NCBI GenBank assembly: GCA_014925825.1
Contig: JACGCK010000031.1
Location: 1 to 64,000 of the forward strand
Reading direction: 5' to 3'
Origin: Pholiota molesta
Taxonomy: Eukaryota > Basidiomycota > Agaricomycetes > Agaricales > Strophariaceae
Length of the DNA: 64,000 nucleotides
Shown here: positions 59,147-64,000 of the stretch, piece after piece
How the letters are laid out: the number at the start of each line of letters is the position of its first letter
How positions within the stretch are numbered: position 1 is the first letter of the stretch
The notes under the pieces: generated by a model
What the model was told of the DNA's origin: nothing
The model's database searches: none
What the model saw: only the letters and a program-made list of their open reading frames with translations
Position numbers and translations under genes: made by a program

Positions 59147-60489
59147 TTACATGTGCAGCCGCCTCCGCAGCTCGAATATCTCCGCGGGGTGCAGGCGCGC
59201 GACGTCCACACACGCATCCGGGTGCGCGCGCACGCAGTGCTCCCGCAGCGCGTCCCACGGCGCGTTCGTCCCGAACGTCTTGGGCTCCTGCGGGGGGTGG
59301 TTCGGGGAGGCCTTGGACGAGGCGAGTCTGAAAAAGCATAGCACACAGCATCAGCAAAAGGAGCCGGGGATGTAAAGAGCAGGGGACACGCACAGACACG
59401 CGCGGCAGACGAGGCCGCCGTTCATCGGCACGTACATGAGGTCCACATGCGAGAACTCGTGCGGGAGCGCCGGGGCGGGGGTGGGCTTGCCGAGGATGCT
59501 GGGCCGCGAGGGGGGCGGAGCCCGCCGCGGTATCATGCGCGCATCAATTCTATCTGCATTCGTGTCCCAGGACTCCGATGATCCAGAAAAGTCGCTGGAG
59601 CGGCGCCTCTTTGGGAGAGGCGCTTCTTCGGCGTCTTCGGTCTTGATGATGGGGGGCGGGCTCCGGGAGGAGGAGGCGCGGAAGACGGTCATCCGTGGAG
59701 GTGCGGACTTCGTTGGGGGTGTAAAGGGTGCTGTTTCGGAGGTCGCGGAGTCGGGTGGTGGGGTGTGTGATTCGGACGGCGAGTGCGGCTGGAGAGGTTG
59801 AGGAGATGATGGAGAGGGCGATCGGGAATTGGGTAGTGAACGCATGGGACGCGGTTGCGATCCTGAAGCTTGAGAAGGTGGCGAATCATCACGTCCTTCT
59901 GCTGCGTTGATACCTCCCCAGTCTCTTTTCAACGTCGGAGACGGAGCTGAACTAGCTCCATCAGTAGGAGAGGCCAGCTGCTGCGCGTTGATAATCGCCC
60001 TCGCAGCATCGCGCTCCTTCAAAATCTTCGCACACATCAACCGCCACTGCTCCTTCTCCCGATGCTCCTGCGCCACGAGCGTCCCGCACAGACTGCGGAA
60101 GTCCCGGAGATCCGCCTCCAGGCGGTCGTTGTACACATTGAACGCGCTGTCGACGTTCTTCACCACCGACTGCGTCTCGATGAGGGAGAGCGCGACGCGG
60201 CGGGCGGCCAGAGGCGTGGTGGGCCTGGTGTACGGCCCGGTGCGGCGAGGCTGGAAGGCGAGGCGCATGTGGTTCTCGATGGCGCGCTGGCGTTCGGGGT
60301 TGCACGGGATGCGCACGGGGATCTGCGATCGGAAGCGACGTTGCGGAGGAGGTATCAGCGGCTGTCTACCGTTGTTCGTAGATGGTTGGCGCCCACTGAT
60401 GTCCTAGTGCATATGTTAGATGGAAAGTGAGAATGTCAGTAATAATAGAAAATACTTGCCTGCGTCATTGGTGTCGTGCGGTGATTCAT
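59147..60489 (-). CDS. Coiled-coil protein with C-terminal zinc-finger-like motif
   Basis: Three exons (60489-60460, 60403-59394, 59327-59147) encode 406 residues. The first intron uses a GC donor (CAG|GCAAGT) and CACTAG acceptor, 56 nt, and is required to reach the start MNHRTTPMTQ. The N-terminal 50 residues are basic. Residues of about 70-150 form a helical, coiled-coil-like segment (SLIETQSVVKNVDSAFNVYN, LVAQEHREKEQWRLMCAKIL). The middle is Ser/Pro-rich with a basic patch LPKRRRSS that could be a nuclear signal. The C-terminus has LVCRACLLASS, then about 20 residues, then HCVRAHPDACVDVARL: CxxC plus HxxxxH, a plausible zinc site. No family name known to me; a nuclear role is a guess. Confidence 0.72.
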
Positions 60490-60824
60490 TGCCAGATAAC
60501 AAGAGCTGGAAAGACGAGGAAACAGACAAGCAGGACAAGGTTGGGACAAGGTTCAACGAATTATTGAACGAAAGTCTCGTTGACGATGAATGGTATCTAT
60601 CGCCAACTAGAGCCAGCCAGAGGTGATAATCAAGTAGTGAAGGGAGCTGAAAGCGCACGCGTATTACAGTTGTGAACCATTTACTTCCGCTGGCCTTTAG
60701 TATGGTCGATAACAATGAGTCGTATACCCATCCTCACAGCTGTCAAGAAGTCGAGGAAAGTCAACATTGACAAGACAATAGAGACAATAAGGCACGGTGC
60801 TTACGGTGATACGGTCGTCAACCA

Positions 60825-61062
60825 CTCGTCAACCGCTGTTCACCCAACACAAAAAGCAAGCGTGATTCCCGCGTAGAAATGGGAAGTCCATTTCGATTTA
60901 CGTCTTATATTCCTGGTTTGAATCGCGGTCAATGTACGTCGTGGACCGTGGTACTTGAAGGATTTAGATGGATGTAGTGATTGATAATAAAGGCCTGACA
61001 CTTCCTGTCCCAACAATTGGAATCCAGTGTCGCCGTTTTCGCACGCCTGTCCCACGGTCATA
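60825..61062 (-). repeat. Dispersed repeat, copy 2
   Basis: Reverse complement of 25880-26110 with small indels, lying about 590 nt downstream of the family X copy at 61651-62509, matching the arrangement at 24.6-26.1 kb. Confidence 0.8.
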
Positions 61063-61650
61063 ATAGGGGAGCGCAACTGGCGTCGCTCAATTATTTCATG
61101 CTGAAGCTATGACTAGTTACTTATCAGAGAATTACAACCTATGAGAAACTCAATCACAATGGTGGTTTGAACACCTACTTGATGACATTGACTCTCCTCG
61201 CCCCTCCTGTACCCCACCTCTCAAAACCAGCGCTATAACTAAGTAAATTTCTGCGAGGCATCGAAATATTTGGATGTTATTTTGTATTCAAATGTTGAAA
61301 GAGCATGGCCCACAAGCCTCGAGGGATAGCTTGAGCCCAGGCACATGCGTTCCCCACTACTCAGCCGCTCAGGCCTCAGACATTGTTATTACTTAGCTTA
61401 TGTTTCCTATTAGATTTGGCCTTGCCTTGGAAGAGGATGGCGTAAAGTTCATCACCAATTATCGATTATCCCCGATCAAGTCCCAACGAAACATTTTGCC
61501 TTCGTCACTTGATAGGTGAACCTCTGTCGTGAAACTCTGTCAAGACCCACGAAGACTGAGAACATATTGTTTCATATGAGTGAAAAGTGGAGTGATTTTG
61601 GTGAAGTAGACAGTTTTACTATGTAACTCAAATGTAACTCCTTTCGTGTA
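61063..61650. other. Intergenic, no gene seen
   Basis: AT-rich, no open frames of note. Confidence 0.5.
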
Positions 61651-62509
61651 TCAAAATATCAAAACCTTGAAGTGAGGATATTCCTTCTTCATTTGAATGA
61701 TAAGATGCTCCCATTCAAGACACTCCCCCATTCCATAGGCAGATATAAAGGTTTTGAAGAAAACTGTCCCTTCGTTTGTTTCTTCTTCAATCAACCCACG
61801 TAGTATGGTCTGCTCCCAGGAAGATTTGTCTTTTTTAAAGTATCTGCCTAGGATGTCAAAGGCTTGCTTCCTTGTTTCCTAAAGAATAGATATGTATTCC
61901 ACCGGCCATATTCAGTAAAGGGACACGGTAATTTATTTTGGAATATGCCTACGTTGTACGACTTTGGCAGGAGTATTGTCACATATCGAGAATGATCATC
62001 CTTCGCTGAGGATTTAGAGATCTTGATTGTAACGGTGGGCCTTTCTATGTAGATTCTTTTGGAAAATTCCGTAGCTTGTGGGGGTATGGTAGGCGTGGAT
62101 TTAGAGAATAACCGTAACTCGGTGCCTCCTGCAATGATTTCATTCCATAGAACAGGTAAAATGGATGCCCAAACCGTCTCTCCGTTAAAATTCTTTGCCG
62201 CCATCTTTAAGCAAACGGAATCAGGCGCGAGATCTCCAAGATGATCTCCAAGAGCCTCAAAGGCCATTGCAACAGCTTCCTATACGTCGTGGTGACAGAA
62301 GTTCAGTAGTGTGCAATCATACAGTCGAGTACGAGCATCAATAGCCTTACCAAATATGATGGTCCCAGAGGTATGATAGTATACTCAACATCTCCCCCTT
62401 CCTTCATCACTGAAATAACCACAGTTTTGAGACGAGGGACCTCGTCGATGCGTATGTTCTGTGTCAATGGGGAGATGTCACGACCAGCAAGACTAATAAA
62501 GTCGTTCAT
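61651..62509 (-). CDS. Family X protein, intact copy
   Basis: Three exons (62509-62351, 62279-61953, 61878-61651) with GT-AG introns of 71 and 74 nt give 237 residues. The protein appears to be two related halves. The first reads LKTVVISVMKEGGDVEYTII, PLGPSYLEAVAMAFEALGDH, LAPDSVCLKMAAKNFNGETV, WASILPVLWNEI. The second reads RPTVTIKISKSSAKDDHSRY, LLPKSYNETRKQAFDILGRY, SSWEQTILRGLIEEETNEGT and FKTFISAYG. In each, beta-like strands are followed by a helix and a further strand pair. No signal peptide, membrane helix or known motif. Four more copies or pieces lie at 15.8-25.4 kb, all damaged, so this is the best template for the family. Function unknown. Confidence 0.75.
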
Positions 62510-62902
62510 CGTTTAGAAGGTGTTATCGATCTGATCAGCAGGAATAAAGGCAGTAAGCGATGCTAAGTATCAGCCACGGAATGACGTCATTTGCGCGTGG
62601 GAGTGAAATAGGCGCCCAATTGTTCCCATGTAGTCAAGCGAACGCTATCTCATGGCATCAACATAGAGTCAGACAACAGCAGATCAACCAAAAATCAACA
62701 GCCTCATGTCATGCCCATCAATCAACCAGGAACCTTCGACGCTTCGGAACGCGACATAAGATATAATTTGGGTAATTATTAGAATTTTTCTGCACTATGA
62801 ATGAAGCGGTTGAAACACTCCTATCCTTGGGCTTTCATATACGTAGAGAGGTGTAGAGCAGTACAATATTCCGAAACATAGAATATTTCACGTACAAGAA
62901 TA

Positions 62903-63327
62903 TCAGACTCTGTTATTCCTAATGTCCACAATTAGCTGCTTCGCGTCGTTAGACCTCGGTGTAATAATACATTCAAAGGGATGGGGGTTGCTGAAAATCA
63001 CATTGTCAATATCATGTAACGTTTTAAATAGGGTGAACAAGGCACACCTAACTAGGTCTCCAGTGTATTCGACATTGAGGGCCATTTCGTTTCCTGAAGC
63101 ATCTTTGGGTGGTCGGATATCAAATGTCGCGAGGATAGTCGCAATTGATAGCCAAACCTATAAAAAAATCGATTGTCTCGACGATCATGCAAATTAAATA
63201 CCGTCGCAGCAGCCATGTGACGACCGGGGCAGATTCTATTCTGAAGTTAACAAAAGTCATCCGATGAGTACAATGTGGTACGAACCGCCTTCCAAATCCA
63301 AATGTGTAAGTCATGTCATCATTAGGG
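62903..63327 (-). pseudogene. Cytochrome P450 C-terminal fragment, 5' end cut off
   Basis: Four exons read cleanly on the minus strand: up to 63286, 63235-63202, 63157-63048 and 62990-62903, with GT-AG introns of 44-57 nt. They give the haem-binding motif FGFGRRICPGRHMAAAT with the axial Cys, then VWLSIATILATFDIRPPKDA, GNEMALNVEYTGDLVSNPHP and FECIITPRSNDAKQLI, the normal end of fungal P450s of the O-methylsterigmatocystin-oxidoreductase type. Upstream of TYTFGFGRR the P450 sequence stops and the GATTC word island begins at about 63328. About 400 residues including the I-helix and ExxR are missing, so the fragment cannot be active. Confidence 0.82.
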
Positions 63328-63329
63328 GA

Positions 63330-63500
63330 GGTCAGAGTGGGTTGATTCTGGCTGATTCTCGAAGTGATTCTGAAAGTGATTCTGGCAGAATCACTTTCGC
63401 CAGAATCGTGGGAAAACCCAGAATCAGAATCGCTGCAGTTGCGACTCTGGAGTCGCAACTGCACTCAGAATCGCGATTCTGAAATCGTGATTCTGGCTCT
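63330..63500. repeat. GATTC/GAATC word island
   Basis: GATTCTGG, AGTGATTCTG, CAGAATC and ATCGCGATTC words in both orientations, with a perfect internal hairpin GCAGTTGCGACTC|GAGTCGCAACTGC at about 63432-63462. Confidence 0.75.
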
Positions 63501-63642
63501 CTATACGCTTTTTTGTCTGCTATCCCAAATCTGTACTTATACATATAAATATATTAATTTTGTCTAAGATGTTTCACGTGCCCTGCAAAGTCAGAGCTCA
63601 GCACGCCCGAAATTTTCTGCCATACACATTCCCTTCCACTCC

Positions 63643-64000
63643 ATGGCGCGCGCCAACACGGCATCGACTCGCAAAACTCGGTCTACCCCTACCAAAGCTC
63701 CTAAAGCTGAGAAGACGGCTGTAAAAGCAAAGAAAAGGTCAAAAGCTGACCCTCCTGCTGACCCAGATTCAGATTCAAGTCAATCAGACGTTGAGGTGTT
63801 CGAAGATGATACTGCGTCCGCAAATTGCAAAATTGAGTGCGTATATACCTATTTTGATGATACAATGTGATGCTAGACCAAAGACCCTAGTTGGACAGAT
63901 GCAGATTTGAACTTCACACTGCTCAATGCAATTACGAACGACCGTGACATCAAGGAAGGCCTTTATCCTTCACCAGGTGGGAATATGACGACCATCAAGA
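63643..64000 (+). CDS. Myb/SANT-like N-terminal part of a transposon-associated protein (runs off window)
   Basis: Exon 1, 63643-63836, encodes a basic Lys/Thr/Ala-rich start (MARANTASTRKTRSTPTKAP) followed by an acidic Asp/Ser patch. With an intron at 63837-63890 (GTGCG...CCCTAG, 54 nt, phase 2) exon 2 reads WTDADLNFTLLNAITNDRDI, then KEGLYPSPGGNMTTIK up to the window edge. A Trp followed by Asp, then regularly spaced Leu/Ile, is how Myb/SANT-like DNA-binding domains of fungal and plant transposon-derived proteins begin. The rest is not visible. A shorter intron (63841-63876) would also keep a frame. Confidence 0.5.

Larger units (their letters stand above)
63328..64000 (+). mobile_element. 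Left end of a probable transposon inserted in the P450 gene (partial)
   Basis: Begins near TAGGGGAGGTCAGAGTGGG at 63328, exactly where P450 homology ends, followed by a word island and then the start of a gene of transposon-associated type. The right end and any target duplication lie outside the window, so this is an inference from position. Confidence 0.4.

Noticed and set aside
63120..63464. P450 with the haem cysteine lost (FGFGRRFVP)
   Set aside because: That reading ignores a 50-nt intron; after splicing the motif is FGFGRRICPGRH with the cysteine present.

Overview
The window looks like a basidiomycete (Agaricomycete) nuclear contig. Genes are split by many short introns (mostly 45-65 nt, GT-AG, one GC-AG). 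The identifiable genes include mushroom-type families: DUF6593, DUF6532, a plavaka-type transposase relic, a DUF3533/SNG1 transporter-like protein and LysM proteins. All assignments were made by reading the sequence; no database search was run.

Layout. 1-2869: one arm-to-arm palindrome (foldback-like element) that runs off the left edge. 3.2-10.7 kb: repeat-rich DNA, then a probable CACTA-like composite element (4265-10705) with two coiled-coil ORFs, a plavaka transposase derivative lacking its catalytic core, and an intact 10-exon DUF6532 gene. 11.1-14.1 kb: RQC1/TCF25, a ribosome quality control factor. 14.1-26.1 kb: a rearranged cluster built from three duplicated genes (a secreted LysM protein, a PDH-phosphatase-like PP2C and an uncharacterised family called X here), with one transposon insertion. 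26.6-28.5 kb: a low-complexity SH3 protein. 28.6-32.3 kb: no convincing gene. 32.4-34.7 kb: membrane-protein family Y (copy 1) and methylthioadenosine phosphorylase. 36.8-37.5 kb: a hAT-type non-autonomous element with 8-bp target duplication. 38.4-47.3 kb: DUF6593, RuvB-like 1, SNG1-like and TSR2. 48.4-58.6 kb: a tandem array alternating family Y with a mitochondrial PPR-like family Z, of which only the last Z copy is full length. 59.1-60.5 kb: a zinc-finger/coiled-coil protein. 61.6-64 kb: an intact X copy, a cytochrome P450 C-terminus cut off by the end of another element, and the first exons of that element's gene.

Housekeeping content (RQC1, RVB1, TSR2, MTAP, PDH phosphatase) sits between young duplications and mobile DNA. 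RQC1 (translation quality control), TSR2 (40S assembly) and RVB1 (snoRNP/chromatin ATPase) all touch ribosome biology but are not adjacent enough to suggest co-regulation. Several otherwise well conserved genes carry apparent single-base losses, always in the -1 direction. That suggests local consensus errors in the assembly, so calls of 'pseudogene' that rest only on a frameshift are marked as tentative.
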